This document shows, one piece after another, positions 1-8,759 of a DNA stretch of 64,000 bases; the first letter of the stretch is position 1; each line of letters opens with the position of its first letter. A program made the translations under genes and the position numbers. The notes below the pieces were generated by a model that was not told the DNA's origin, did no database searches, and saw only the letters and a list, made by a program, of their open reading frames with translations. The stretch comes from Pseudorhodoferax sp. Leaf267 (lineage in GTDB: Bacteria > Pseudomonadota > Gammaproteobacteria > Burkholderiales > Burkholderiaceae_C): positions 966,620 through 1,030,619 of the forward strand of contig NZ_LMMV01000001.1 of the NCBI RefSeq assembly GCF_001422405.1, read 5' to 3'.

Positions 1-1
1 C

Positions 2-853
2 CAGGTCACGCAGGTGCACCGTGGCCCGCGCCTGCTGCCGCGCGAGGATGCGGACGCGGCCGAGCTGGTGGCGCAGGGCCTGCGCGCGGACGGCGTCGCG
101 CTGCGGCTGGGCCACGAGGCCGTGCGTTGCGAGGTGGTGGACGGCCAGAAGACGCTGGTCGCCACCCACGCCGGCGCCGAGGTGCGCATCGCCTTCGACA
201 CGCTGCTGCTGGCCGTGGGCCGCCAGGCGCGGCTGGAGGGCTTCGGCCTGCAGGAGTTGGGCGTGGTGACCGGCCGCACGCTGCAGGTCAACGGCCTGCT
301 GCAGACCAACTTCCCGAACATCTACGCGGCCGGCGACGTGGCCGGGCCCTACCAGTTCACGCACGTGGCGGCGCACCAGGCCTGGTACGCGGCGGTGAAC
401 GCATTGTTCGCGCCGTTCAAGAGCTTCCAGGCCGACTACCGCGTGATCCCCTGGGCCACCTTCACCGAGCCCGAGGTGGCGCGCGTGGGCCTGAACGAGG
501 ACGAGGCCCGCGCGCGCAAGATCCCGCACGAGGTGACGGTCTACGACATCGCCGACCTGGACCGCGCCATTGCCGACAGCGAGGCGCGCGGCTTCGTCAA
601 GGTGCTCACCCCGCCCGGCCGCGACCGCATCCTGGGCGTGACCATCGTGGGCGCGCACGCGGCCGAACTCATCGCCGAATACGTGCTGGCCATGAAGCAC
701 GGCATCGGGCTGAACAAGATCCTGGGCACCATCCACATCTACCCCACCATGGCCGAGGCGAACAAGTACGCGGCAGGGCAGTGGAAGCGCGCGCATGCGC
801 CGCAGAAGCTGCTGGGCTGGGTCGAACGCTTCCATGGCTGGAGGCGCGGATGA
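2..853 (+). CDS. FAD-dependent pyridine nucleotide-disulfide oxidoreductase, C-terminal part (5' truncated)
   Basis: The reading frame is open from the window edge, so only the last ~283 residues are present. It carries the second half of a dihydrolipoamide dehydrogenase/mercuric-reductase-type flavoprotein: the FAD-binding segment with NIYAAGDVAG near residue 108 of the visible part, then the dimerisation domain starting at WATFTEPEVARVGL. The usual His-Pro-x-x-x-Glu acid/base motif near the C-terminus is replaced by HIYPTMAEAN, as in mercuric-reductase-like paralogues. In related bacteria such a C-terminus often belongs to a fusion with a TVP38/TMEM64 membrane domain, but that part would lie outside the window. 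The stop overlaps the start of the next gene (ATGA), so the two are probably co-translated. The substrate is unknown. Confidence 0.85.
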   Translation, partial: QVTQVHRGPRLLPREDADAAELVAQGLRADGVALRLGHEAVRCEVVDGQKTLVATHAGAEVRIAFDTLLLAVGRQARLEGFGLQELGVVTGRTLQVNGLLQTNFPNIYAAGDVAGPYQFTHVAAHQAWYAAVNALFAPFKSFQADYRVIPWATFTEPEVARVGLNEDEARARKIPHEVTVYDIADLDRAIADSEARGFVKVLTPPGRDRILGVTIVGAHAAELIAEYVLAMKHGIGLNKILGTIHIYPTMAEANKYAAGQWKRAHAPQKLLGWVERFHGWRRG

Positions 854-1599
854 GGGCGGGCCTGCACCGCCGCCAGGCCCTGGCCTGGCTGGGCCTGGCG
901 GCCACCGGCGTCAGCCCACCTGCCGGCGCGCAGGCGGACGGGCAGCCGCCCCTGCTCTCCACCGCGCCGCCGGGCGACACGCTGCCTGCGGGCTGGACGC
1001 ACCAGCGCCTGCCCAAGGTGGAGCGCGCCAACCGTTACGACATGGTGGACGATGCGGGCCGCCGCGTGCTGCGCGTGCGCTCTGCAGCCTCGGCCTCGTC
1101 GCTGGTGTGCCGGGTCGATGTGGACCCGGCGCGCACACCGCTGCTGCAGTGGCAATGGAAGGTGGCGCGTGCGCTGGCCGGCTCCGACGTGCGCAGCAAG
1201 GGCGGCGACGACTATGCCGCGCGCCTCTACGTGTTCTTCGACCTGCCGTTGGAGCGCCTGTCCTTCGGCGACCGGGTGGCGCTACAGGCGGCACGCGCCC
1301 TGTCCGGGGCCGACATCCCGGCAGCCGCCCTGTGCTACGTCTGGGGCCAGGCCCAGCCCGCGGGCCACACCGCCTGGAACCCCTACACCGACCGCGTGCG
1401 CATGGTGGTGGTGGACAGCGGCGACGCGCAGGCCACCACCTGGCGCAGCCACACGCGCGACCTGCGGCGCGACTGGGCCGAAGCCTTCGGCGGCACCGCA
1501 CCGCGCTTGGGCGGCTTCGGCATCGGCGCGGACACCGACAACACCGGCGACACCGCCGAGACCTGGTTCGGCGACCTGCGGCTGGTGGCCGCCCCATGA
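850..1599 (+). CDS. DUF3047 family exported protein
   Basis: A 249-residue protein that starts at an ATG overlapping the upstream stop. The N-terminus has a signal-peptide-like stretch (RRQALAWLGLAATG followed by small residues and an AGAQA cleavage-like site), so export is likely. The body fits the DUF3047 family: an LQWQWKV motif, a DDYAARLYVFFD motif and a C-terminal GIGADTDNTGDTAETWFGD segment. That asparagine/aspartate-rich end resembles a carbohydrate-binding or jelly-roll type surface, but no function is established. It lies between two flavoprotein genes with 4-base overlaps on both sides, which indicates one operon. Confidence 0.8.
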   Translation: MRAGLHRRQALAWLGLAATGVSPPAGAQADGQPPLLSTAPPGDTLPAGWTHQRLPKVERANRYDMVDDAGRRVLRVRSAASASSLVCRVDVDPARTPLLQWQWKVARALAGSDVRSKGGDDYAARLYVFFDLPLERLSFGDRVALQAARALSGADIPAAALCYVWGQAQPAGHTAWNPYTDRVRMVVVDSGDAQATTWRSHTRDLRRDWAEAFGGTAPRLGGFGIGADTDNTGDTAETWFGDLRLVAAP

Positions 1600-2741
1600 A
1601 GCAGCTGGTGCTGCTGGGCGGCGGCCACGCGCACCTGGCCGTGCTGGCCGATCTGGCGGCGCGCCCGCTGACGGGCTGGCAGGTCACACTCGTCACGCCC
1701 TACCGGCGGCAGATCTATTCGGGCATGTTGCCGGGCTGGGTGGCCGGGCACTACGCGCTGGACCAGTGCGCCATCGCGCTGGACGCACTGGCCGCGCGGG
1801 CCGGCGTGCGCCTGCAGACCACGGCCTGCACGGGGCTGGACCTGGCGGGCCAGACGGTGGATTGCGCGGACGGCACGCGCCTGCCTTTCGACCGGCTGTC
1901 CATCGACACCGGCCCCGTGGCGGCCGTGCAGCAAATGCCCGGCGCGGCCGACCATGCGCTCTGCGTGCGGCCCATCGAAGGGTTTGCCGCGGCCTGGCCG
2001 GCGCTGGCCGCACGCATGGCCGCGCAGCCGGGCGGCTTCGACCTGGCCGTGCTGGGCACCGGCGCCGGCGGCATCGAACTGGCGCTGGCCATGCACCACC
2101 GCGCACTGGCAGCAGGATGGCCGCCGCTGCGCATCACGCTGGTGGGAGCGGATGCGCTGCCGCTGGCCGGCTTTGCCGACGGCGTGCGCCAACGCCTGAC
2201 CCAACAACTGCGCGCGCGCGGCATCGCCTGGCGGGGCGGGCAGCGCGCCCGCGCGGTGGAGGCAGGCCGGCTGCTGTTCGACCAGGGTGCGCCGCTGCCC
2301 TTCGACGCCTGCCTGCTCGCCACCGGCGCCGCCGCACCCGCCTGGCCGCGCGCCGCGGGCCTGGCGACGGATGCGCAAGGCTTCATCCCCATCACGCGCA
2401 GCCTGCAAAGCACGTCCCATCCGCAGGTTCTGGCGGCCGGCGACGTGGCGGCCTATGCGGATGCGCGGCCCAGGTCCGGCGTGTTCGCCGTGCGTGCCGG
2501 CCCGGTGCTGGCGCGCAACCTGCGCGCGTTGTGCGAGGGGCGTGTACCGGAGGACTGGACGCCGCAGGCCCGTGCGCTGTACCTGCTGGCGCTGGGCGGC
2601 CAACGGGCCACGGCGGTGTGGGGCCCGTGGTCGTGGACGGGCGACTGGGTCTGGCGCTGGAAGGACGGGATCGACCAACGCTTCGTGGCGCGGTATGGCA
2701 GCGATGCCACGCATCATCCGAACGACCGCCACCCCCAGTAG
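1596..2741 (+). CDS. SelD-associated type pyridine nucleotide-disulfide oxidoreductase
   Basis: A 381-residue flavoprotein beginning with a Rossmann FAD motif (LVLLGGGHAHL, residues 3-13). A second dinucleotide site follows (LAVLGTGAGGIELALA, about residue 150) and an FAD-closing LAAGDVAAY motif near residue 285. The layout is that of NADH dehydrogenase-2-like proteins, specifically the subfamily resembling the N-terminal domain fused to selenophosphate synthetase in some bacteria. No selD gene is visible here. The start codon overlaps the upstream stop. The 3' end overlaps the convergent gene on the other strand by 28 bases. A role in electron transfer or quinone reduction is possible; the substrate is not known. 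Confidence 0.8.
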   Translation: MKQLVLLGGGHAHLAVLADLAARPLTGWQVTLVTPYRRQIYSGMLPGWVAGHYALDQCAIALDALAARAGVRLQTTACTGLDLAGQTVDCADGTRLPFDRLSIDTGPVAAVQQMPGAADHALCVRPIEGFAAAWPALAARMAAQPGGFDLAVLGTGAGGIELALAMHHRALAAGWPPLRITLVGADALPLAGFADGVRQRLTQQLRARGIAWRGGQRARAVEAGRLLFDQGAPLPFDACLLATGAAAPAWPRAAGLATDAQGFIPITRSLQSTSHPQVLAAGDVAAYADARPRSGVFAVRAGPVLARNLRALCEGRVPEDWTPQARALYLLALGGQRATAVWGPWSWTGDWVWRWKDGIDQRFVARYGSDATHHPNDRHPQ

Positions 2742-3319
2742 AGCCGCGTGGCGACAGTCAGCGCGCAGATACCGCAGAACACCCAGGCCAGCAGCGCAAA
2801 GTGCTGCGGCCACAGGCACATGGCGATGAAGAACGCCAGCGTCTCCCCGGCCTCGGCCAGGCCGCCAAGGAAGAAGAAGGACTTGTCCGGGTAGTCGGTG
2901 CTGGCCATGCCGCGCTTGGCTGCGATGGCGGCGAACGCGAGGAAGCTGGATCCGGTTCCGATGAAGGCGGTCAGCAAGGCCGCAGCGGCCAGCGCGTTGC
3001 GCGCCGGGTCGGCCACGGCGAACGCCAGGGGAATCGCGGCGTAGAACAGGAAGTCCAGCGTGATGTCCAGGAAGCCGCCGCGGTCGGTGGGCGCCGACAG
3101 CCGCGCCACGGCCCCGTCCAGCCCATCGCACAGGCGCGACAGCACGATCGCGCCGATGGCCCAGGCATGGAGCTGGCTGGCGATCAGCACTGCGGCGACG
3201 ATGCCGATCGCAAATCCAATGACGCTCAGCGTGTCGGCGCTGACGCCCATCGCCGACAACGCGCGCGCCAGCCGTGTGATGGCGGGGCGGATTAGGGCGG
3301 TGGCTTGGCGGTCGAACAT
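2714..3319 (-). CDS. CDP-alcohol phosphatidyltransferase family protein
   Basis: A 201-residue integral membrane protein. The diagnostic CDP-alcohol phosphotransferase motif DGxxAR-x8-G-x3-D-x3-D is intact around residues 65-87 (DGLDGAVARL, then GGFLDITLD). These enzymes displace CMP from a CDP-alcohol with an acceptor hydroxyl at the membrane surface, using two metal ions bound by the aspartates. Several hydrophobic segments follow, including a C-terminal pair. The acceptor (glycerol phosphate, inositol or serine) cannot be read from the sequence. It faces the flavoprotein gene convergently with a 28-base overlap, and lies back to back with no conserved partner. Confidence 0.85.
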   Translation of the reverse strand: MFDRQATALIRPAITRLARALSAMGVSADTLSVIGFAIGIVAAVLIASQLHAWAIGAIVLSRLCDGLDGAVARLSAPTDRGGFLDITLDFLFYAAIPLAFAVADPARNALAAAALLTAFIGTGSSFLAFAAIAAKRGMASTDYPDKSFFFLGGLAEAGETLAFFIAMCLWPQHFALLAWVFCGICALTVATRLYWGWRSFG

Positions 3320-3356
3320 GGGGGCGGGGCGTGCGCGCCCCGCACTGTAGCGGCGC

Positions 3357-4106
3357 TCAGGGTTGGCCGAAGCCGTAGCGGCCCAGCACCCGCTGTCCGG
3401 CCTCGGACTGCACGTAGGCGATGAAGTCCGCCGCCAGCGCCTTGCGCCGGCTGTCGGCCACCACCGCGATGGGGTAGGACACCGGCGTCGCGCCCTGCGG
3501 CGAGGCGACGACCTTGACCCTCTCGCCCATCAGCGCGGCATCGGTGCGGTAGACGAAGCCGGCCTCGACCTCGCCGCGGCTCACGTAGTCCAGCACCTGG
3601 CGCACGCTGTCGGCCTGCACGAACTTGGGCTCCAGCGTGGCCCACAGGTTGGCCGGGTCCAGCACTTCCTTGGTGTAGCGGCCCACGGGCACGGTGGCGG
3701 TCTTGCCGATGGCGATCTTCTTGACCGCCGCGCCGCCCAGGTCCTGCAGGCCCTTGACGCCCACGCCACCCTGCACCGGCTCGATGAGCACCAGGCTGTT
3801 CGTCACGAAGTTCCTGCGCGAGCCAGCGTCGATGAGCTTTTGCGTATCGGCGCGGTTCATGGTCTCCTGGTCGGCGCTGGCGAACACGTCGACCGGCGCG
3901 CCCTGGCTGATCTGCTGCAACAGCACGCCCGAGGCCGCGAAGTTCAGGCGCACGGAGGCACCGGGCTTGGCGGCTTCGAACCTGGGCGCCAGTTCCTTGA
4001 ACGCATCGGTCAGGCTGGCCGCCGCCGAGACGGTGATCTGCTGGGACCAGGCGGCCACCGGCAGCGCCAGTGCGATGACCAGGGATGCGACGGCAAAGAC
4101 ACGCAT
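3357..4106 (-). CDS. modA: Molybdate ABC transporter substrate-binding protein ModA
   Basis: A 249-residue periplasmic binding protein with an N-terminal signal peptide (MRVFAVASLVIALALPVAAWSQ). The mature part starts with the family signature ITVSAAASLTDAF and contains GASVRLNFAASGVLLQQI and DVFASAD, which line the molybdate/tungstate pocket of ModA. An AGGAG ribosome binding site lies 6-7 bases before the chosen ATG, which is why longer in-frame starts are rejected. No modB or modC gene lies beside it, so it is an orphan in this window. Molybdate supply would matter for the NicB molybdenum hydroxylase encoded 30 kb away. Confidence 0.92.
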   Translation of the reverse strand: MRVFAVASLVIALALPVAAWSQQITVSAAASLTDAFKELAPRFEAAKPGASVRLNFAASGVLLQQISQGAPVDVFASADQETMNRADTQKLIDAGSRRNFVTNSLVLIEPVQGGVGVKGLQDLGGAAVKKIAIGKTATVPVGRYTKEVLDPANLWATLEPKFVQADSVRQVLDYVSRGEVEAGFVYRTDAALMGERVKVVASPQGATPVSYPIAVVADSRRKALAADFIAYVQSEAGQRVLGRYGFGQP

Positions 4107-4464
4107 GCGATGACTCCTGACAGATAGCGGGACCGTGGGTGCACAGCCAGCGCTGTGCTTGCTTGAATATAGCAAAGCAGCCTGGAGGCCAGGCGCAACC
4201 GGGTCATGCCCATGGTGTATCCGCATCCAAATGCTGCAGGAACGACAGAGGGCTTGCCATGCGCCGGCATGGCCTGCGTTGCAGCGGCCAGCAGACAATC
4301 GCTATGTCATTTGGAACACGGCGAAAGCCACTGCCGCCGGTGCCGGCGCAGCGCCCGTGCCGCACTGGTGCTTGCGGTGCCGCTGCAGCGGCTGCGTCGG
4401 GCAGCAAGAGCACGCCCGCATTGCCTGCTGGGCTATCCTCAGGCGCCACACTGCCCTACCTGCC
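4107..4464. other. Intergenic region between modA and the VOC gene
   Basis: This 358-base divergent region must contain promoters for both flanking genes. An AT-rich patch (GAATATAGC at about 4161-4169) stands out in otherwise GC-rich DNA and could be the -10 area of the modA promoter. Open frames through the region have no family features and are judged non-coding. No clear riboswitch or strong ModE box was found. Confidence 0.4.
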
Positions 4465-4854
4465 ATGCTGCGCCGCATCCACCACACCGCCATCATCTGC
4501 TCCGACTACGCGCGGTCCAAACGCTTCTACACCGAAGTGCTGGGCCTCACCATCGTGGCGGAAAACTACCGCGCGGCGCGCCAGTCGCACAAGCTGGATC
4601 TGGCCTTGCCCGATGGCGCGCAGATCGAGCTGTTCTCGTTTCCCGGCGCGCCGCCCCGGCCCTCGCGCCCGGAGGCCCAGGGCCTGCGGCACCTGGCTTT
4701 CGAGGTGGTGGACGTGGATGCGTGCAAGGCGCAGCTGCAGGCGCAGGGTGTCGCCGTCGAGGACGTGCGCGTGGACGAATACACGGGCCGGCGCTTCGTG
4801 TTCTTCGCCGACCCGGACGGCCTGCCGCTGGAGCTCTACGAGGCCGCGCCGTAA
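4465..4854 (+). CDS. VOC family (glyoxalase-like) protein, YaeR type
   Basis: A 129-residue vicinal-oxygen-chelate domain protein that closely follows E. coli YaeR along its length: an early HHTAIICSDYARSKRFY, then IELFSFPGAPPRPSRPEA, GLRHLAFEV and a C-terminal FFADPDGLPLELYE. The paired beta-alpha-beta-beta-beta units carry conserved His and Glu residues suited to binding a divalent metal. YaeR is annotated as a lactoylglutathione-lyase-like protein but its substrate is unproven. The ATG was chosen because homology starts right at LRRIHHTAI; longer in-frame extensions lack family similarity. Confidence 0.88.
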   Translation: MLRRIHHTAIICSDYARSKRFYTEVLGLTIVAENYRAARQSHKLDLALPDGAQIELFSFPGAPPRPSRPEAQGLRHLAFEVVDVDACKAQLQAQGVAVEDVRVDEYTGRRFVFFADPDGLPLELYEAAP

Positions 4855-4860
4855 GGGCCG

Positions 4861-5049
4861 CTACGCGCCTGCGGCGACATGGGCCAGCGCCATCAGGCCC
4901 GCCAGCAGCAGCGCCAGCAGCACCGCCGCGATGGCGATGATGGGCATCAGGCCGATCTGGTGCATGCGCTGGTCGGCGACCTCGCGCCGGCCACCCAGGC
5001 CGATGAAGCTCCACAGTACGACGCGCAGCGCCCGCAGGAATTTGGACAT
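4861..5049 (-). CDS. DUF2970 family small membrane protein
   Basis: A 62-residue protein typical of the DUF2970 family of proteobacterial inner-membrane peptides. The N-terminal half carries a conserved amphipathic stretch (LRALRVVLWSFIGLGGRR). A single strong transmembrane helix follows (LMPIIAIAAVLLALLLAGLM, residues 34-53). Function is unknown. It ends 6 bases from the convergent VOC gene. Confidence 0.75.
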   Translation of the reverse strand: MSKFLRALRVVLWSFIGLGGRREVADQRMHQIGLMPIIAIAAVLLALLLAGLMALAHVAAGA

Positions 5050-5166
5050 GGCCCCACTGTGCCGCCGATCGGCGGGCCGCGACAGGTGCAGTTGCGGCCG
5101 GCGGACCGGAGCAGACGGCCGGATGGATAGACTCCAGCCCCACCCGCGCACTGCCCCACACGCCGC

Positions 5167-6243
5167 ATGAACTCCAAGCTCTCGCTGTACCTGGACCTCG
5201 TCCGGTTCAGCGCCGCCGTCGTCGTGTTCCTGGGCCACCTGTCGGCGCAGCGCCTGACGGGCGGCTTCCTGTGGCAGTTCAGCGCGATCGCCGACGACGC
5301 CGTGGTGGTGTTCTTCGTGCTGTCGGGCTACGTGATCGCCTGGGTGACGCATGCCCGGCACGCCACGGCCGCCGACTATGTCGTGGCGCGCGCATCGCGC
5401 ATCTACTCAGTGGCGGTGCCGGCCGTGCTGCTGACCTTTGCGCTCGACACGGTCGGCACGCTGATCGATCCCGGCGCCTATGTCACGCATGTCGTCGACC
5501 AGAACCGGCCCCTGTGGTGGGAAGTGGTCAGCAGCCTGACCTTCCTGAACCAGATCTGGTACCTGTCCACCGACATCGGCTCGATGCTGCCTTACTGGTC
5601 CCTGGGCTACGAGGTCTGGTACTACGTGCTGTTCGGCCTGGCCGTGTTCATCGCCGACCGGCGGCGAGCCTGGCTGTGGGTGGGCTCGGTGCTGCTGTTC
5701 GTCGGCCCGCGCATCGCCGTGCTGTTCCCGCTGTGGCTGCTGGGCGTGCTGCTGTACCGCACGATGGCGCACCGGCCCGTGTCGACGCGCGTCGGCGCGC
5801 TGGCCTTCGCCGCCAGCGTGCTGCTGTATGCGCTGTACCTGTGGCAGGGCCGGCACTGGCTGGCCGCGCACGACGCGGTGTCACCCTGGGTCGGCGAGAA
5901 ATCGATCCTGAACCGCTACGCGGTGGCGGCCATCTTCGGCCTGAACCTCGTCGGCGCGGTGGGGCTGTCGCACTTGCGGCTACGCGTGCAGCCGCGGCTG
6001 GAGCACTGTGTGCGGCGCTGCGCGGAGACCACGTTCACGGTGTACCTGGTCCACCTGCCCGTGGCGCATTTCCTGTCGACGGTGACGCCCTGGCCGGCCA
6101 CGGATGCGGCCAACCGCGTCTTCATGTTCGTCGGAACGGGAGCCATCGTGGCCGTGATGGCTGTGCTGTGCGAGCAGCGCAAGGGCTGGTGGGCGCATGG
6201 GCTGCGCCGCCTTCTGTTCGCGCGGCGCGGGCTCCAGCCCTGA
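5167..6243 (+). CDS. Acyltransferase 3 family membrane protein
   Basis: A 358-residue polytopic membrane protein with about ten hydrophobic segments. Family hallmarks are the catalytic His in the first helix (FLGHLSA, residue 23), the arginine motif after helix two (ARASRIYSV) and the PYWSLGYEVWYY motif near residue 144. These enzymes move acyl groups, often acetyl, onto sugars of O-antigen, exopolysaccharide or other envelope glycans. There is no neighbouring glycan gene, so the acceptor is unknown. It is flanked by oppositely oriented genes and is probably monocistronic. Confidence 0.85.
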   Translation: MNSKLSLYLDLVRFSAAVVVFLGHLSAQRLTGGFLWQFSAIADDAVVVFFVLSGYVIAWVTHARHATAADYVVARASRIYSVAVPAVLLTFALDTVGTLIDPGAYVTHVVDQNRPLWWEVVSSLTFLNQIWYLSTDIGSMLPYWSLGYEVWYYVLFGLAVFIADRRRAWLWVGSVLLFVGPRIAVLFPLWLLGVLLYRTMAHRPVSTRVGALAFAASVLLYALYLWQGRHWLAAHDAVSPWVGEKSILNRYAVAAIFGLNLVGAVGLSHLRLRVQPRLEHCVRRCAETTFTVYLVHLPVAHFLSTVTPWPATDAANRVFMFVGTGAIVAVMAVLCEQRKGWWAHGLRRLLFARRGLQP

Positions 6244-6246
6244 GCA

Positions 6247-7161
6247 TCAACGGCGCAGCTTTTTCACCAGCGTGACCAGGCCCAGCACCACGGCGCCAGC
6301 CACGATGCCGATGACCGCGTTCAACAGCATGGGCGTCAGCGCGGCCCAGAAGCCGCCGCCAGGCCATACGGCCGTGTGCGCCGCCACCTCCTCGATGCCA
6401 TGGTGCAGCACTGACACGCCATGCGTGAGGATGCCACCGCCCACCAGGAACATGGCGGCCGTGCCGGCCACCGACAGCGCCTTCATGAGCCAGGGCGCGG
6501 CCCACAGGATGCCGCGGCCCAGCGCGGCCTGCGCGCCGCCGCGCTGGCTCAGGTACAGCCCGGCGTCGTCCAGCTTCACGATGCCGGCGACCAGGCCGTA
6601 GACCCCCACCGTCATCAACACGGCGATGCCGACCAGCACCGCGACCTGGGTGCCGAAGGCGCTCTGCTGCACGGTGCCCAGCGTGATGGCGATGATCTCG
6701 GCCGAGAGGATGAAGTCCGTGCGCACGGCGCCCTTGATCTTGTCCTTCTCCAGCGCCACCAGGTCCACGGCCGGGTTGGCGGCGGACCGCTTGATCTCCT
6801 CCTTGTGTGCCGCCGCTGCTTCGGCACTGTGCAGGAACTTGTGCGCCAGCTTCTCGAAGCCCTCATAGCACAGGAAGGCGCCGCCCAGCATCAGGAGCGG
6901 CGTGATCGCCCAGGGCGCGAACGCGCTGATGGCCAGCGCTGCCGGCACCAGGATGGCCTTGTTGAGCAGCGAGCCCTTGCAGACAGCCCAGACCACGGGC
7001 AGTTCGCGGTCGGCCTTGACGCCAGTGACCTGCTGGGCGTTGAGCGCCAGGTCGTCGCCGAGCACGCCGGCGGTCTTCTTGGCGGCAACCTTGGTGAGGA
7101 CGGAGACATCGTCCAGGACGGTGGCGATGTCGTCGAGCAGGGCAAGCAGGCTGGTGGCCAT
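6247..7161 (-). CDS. DUF808 family membrane protein (YedI-like)
   Basis: A 304-residue multi-pass membrane protein of the DUF808 family, which includes E. coli YedI. It begins with the family signature [29 protein letters not shown] and continues through [16 protein letters not shown] and [10 protein letters not shown]. At least four hydrophobic segments follow ([38 protein letters not shown] and others). The ATG at 7161 is used because homology starts there; the upstream in-frame region is not conserved. Function is unknown. It stops 4 bases from the convergent acyltransferase gene. Confidence 0.88.
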   Translation of the reverse strand: MATSLLALLDDIATVLDDVSVLTKVAAKKTAGVLGDDLALNAQQVTGVKADRELPVVWAVCKGSLLNKAILVPAALAISAFAPWAITPLLMLGGAFLCYEGFEKLAHKFLHSAEAAAAHKEEIKRSAANPAVDLVALEKDKIKGAVRTDFILSAEIIAITLGTVQQSAFGTQVAVLVGIAVLMTVGVYGLVAGIVKLDDAGLYLSQRGGAQAALGRGILWAAPWLMKALSVAGTAAMFLVGGGILTHGVSVLHHGIEEVAAHTAVWPGGGFWAALTPMLLNAVIGIVAGAVVLGLVTLVKKLRR

Positions 7162-7287
7162 GGGTGGACTCCCTCGGGATCGTTGTTGTGCGTTGTGCTG
7201 GGCCGGAATTGTGCCGAAGCACAGGCACCGAAAGATGTCAGCCGGCGGACCGCAATCGACGCGGTCGCGGCGCAAATGCAGCGTCGG

Positions 7288-8679
7288 TCAGGCCGCCGGA
7301 GCAGCGGCCAGCGGCTCCAGCAGTTCGGCCACCTGCTCCACCAGGCGCGCGCGTCGCGCGGAGGTGGCGCCGGCGCGCTCCCAGTCGGCATGGCTGCGTG
7401 CGCTCTGCACGGCCTGCACGGCGCGCTTGAGCGGCGCGTCCAGCGCCGGGTCGCTCTCCAGGCCCTGCACGAAGCCCGTCAGCGCCGCGTGGCCGCGTTG
7501 CTCCAGCGCGCGCGCCAGGCCCAGCAGCTGCAGCGCGACCAGGAACAGCAGCGCGTTGTCCAGCGTGAGCTCGCGCACGCCCAGCACCTGGTTCAAGAGC
7601 TTGCCGCCGACCTGGCGCCAGCCCTGCGACACGATGCTGCCGATGGCACCACCCAGCGCCGCGCCCGCGCCCAGCGACAGGCCGCCCACGGCCGCGTCGG
7701 CCACCAGCCCGATGGAGGCGCCCACGGCCGCGCCCATGCCCAGGCGCTTGCCGGCTTCGCGCAGCGTCTCGGGATGGAACAGGTCGCTGTCCCAGCGGCC
7801 GTCCTGCCAGGGCAGCTGGGCCAGGGCCGCGTCGTCGCCGCGAAAGCCGTGGATCTGCAGCAGACCGTCAGCGGCCGCGCGCACGAAGCCGAGTGCCAGC
7901 TGCTGGAAGTCCTGCTCGGCCTGGCGGCGCCGGGCCGGGTCGGCGTGCACCTCTTCCTCGATGGGGCGGCGCAGTGCGGTCAGGCGCACCAGCAGGTCGG
8001 CAATGGCGCGGCTGCTGGCGCGGCGGCGCTGCACCACCTCGTCGGCCAGGAACTGGGCCACGCCCTGCAGCCGCGCGCGCTGGGCGGGCAGCAAGGTGGC
8101 CAGGTCCTGGTAGAGATGCTGCTCGGCACCGACGAAGGGCGCGACCGCATCGAAGCGCACCTGGGCATGCAAGCCGGCGGCGGCCAGCACGGCCTGCCAT
8201 TCGGGCGCGCGGCTCGCGGCGTCGCGCACGAAGTTCAGCACCGGCATCACGGGGCGCGCGCAGGAGTTCAGGATCTCGATCTCGGCGCGGTGCTTGGGCA
8301 GCACGGGCTCGCGGCTGTCGATCACGTAGAAGGCAGCGTCCACCTCCAGCATCTTGCGCAGCACCTTGGCCTCCTGCTCGAAGCTGGAGCGCGCCTCGGG
8401 GCCTTGCAGGAAGGCGCGCACGCGGTCGGGCCGGTCGGGGCCGGTGACGGCGGTCTGCAGGTAGTCCCACAGCGCGACGGAATCCTCCAGGCCCGGCGTG
8501 TCGAAGAAGCGCAGCGCAGGTGCGCCGTGCACGCGCAGCTCGATCGCTTCCACATGGCGCGTGGTGCCGGGGCGGTCGGAGACCTCGCCGAAGCTCTGCT
8601 TGCGGGTCAGCGTGCGCAGCAGCGAAGTCTTGCCGGCGTTGGTGTGGCCGACGACGGCGATGGCGAGTGCGTCCGTCAC
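7288..8679 (-). CDS. DUF3482 domain GTPase
   Basis: A 463-residue protein with an N-terminal TrmE/Era-like G domain. The P-loop is GHTNAGKTS (residues 11-19), followed by the G2 region RPGTTRH and the G3 motif FDTPGLEDS. The G4 guanine-specificity motif is atypical: LNFVRD stands where NKxD is expected. The C-terminal half is the DUF3482 domain with a glycine-rich hydrophobic patch (GAAVGASIGLVADAAVGG) that may contact the membrane. The start is GTG. It is co-oriented with the DUF2868 gene 76 bases upstream, a pairing that recurs in beta- and gammaproteobacteria. Confidence 0.85.
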   Translation of the reverse strand: MTDALAIAVVGHTNAGKTSLLRTLTRKQSFGEVSDRPGTTRHVEAIELRVHGAPALRFFDTPGLEDSVALWDYLQTAVTGPDRPDRVRAFLQGPEARSSFEQEAKVLRKMLEVDAAFYVIDSREPVLPKHRAEIEILNSCARPVMPVLNFVRDAASRAPEWQAVLAAAGLHAQVRFDAVAPFVGAEQHLYQDLATLLPAQRARLQGVAQFLADEVVQRRRASSRAIADLLVRLTALRRPIEEEVHADPARRRQAEQDFQQLALGFVRAAADGLLQIHGFRGDDAALAQLPWQDGRWDSDLFHPETLREAGKRLGMGAAVGASIGLVADAAVGGLSLGAGAALGGAIGSIVSQGWRQVGGKLLNQVLGVRELTLDNALLFLVALQLLGLARALEQRGHAALTGFVQGLESDPALDAPLKRAVQAVQSARSHADWERAGATSARRARLVEQVAELLEPLAAAPAA

Positions 8680-8759
8680 TGGTGCACCCTTGGGCCTGCG
8701 GCCTGTTGTCCGCCTGAGCGGGCGCGAGCTTGCTTGGGGCGGCCCGGCGCTTCGCTCAT
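8676..8759 (-). CDS. Possible 27-codon coupling ORF between DUF2868 and DUF3482
   Basis: This short frame starts at an ATG that overlaps the DUF2868 stop codon (ATGA) and stops at a TGA that overlaps the DUF3482 GTG start (GTGA). It is rich in Arg, Gly, Gln and Ala and has no recognisable domain. The double overlap would allow ribosomes to pass from one gene to the next. It may serve only for translational coupling, or be chance. Confidence 0.3.
   Translation of the reverse strand: MSEAPGRPKQARARSGGQQAAGPRVHQ

Noticed and set aside
4150-4175. ModE-like site upstream of modA (GAATATAGC patch)
   Set aside because: Only one half resembles the ModE consensus and no matching inverted half lies at the proper distance.
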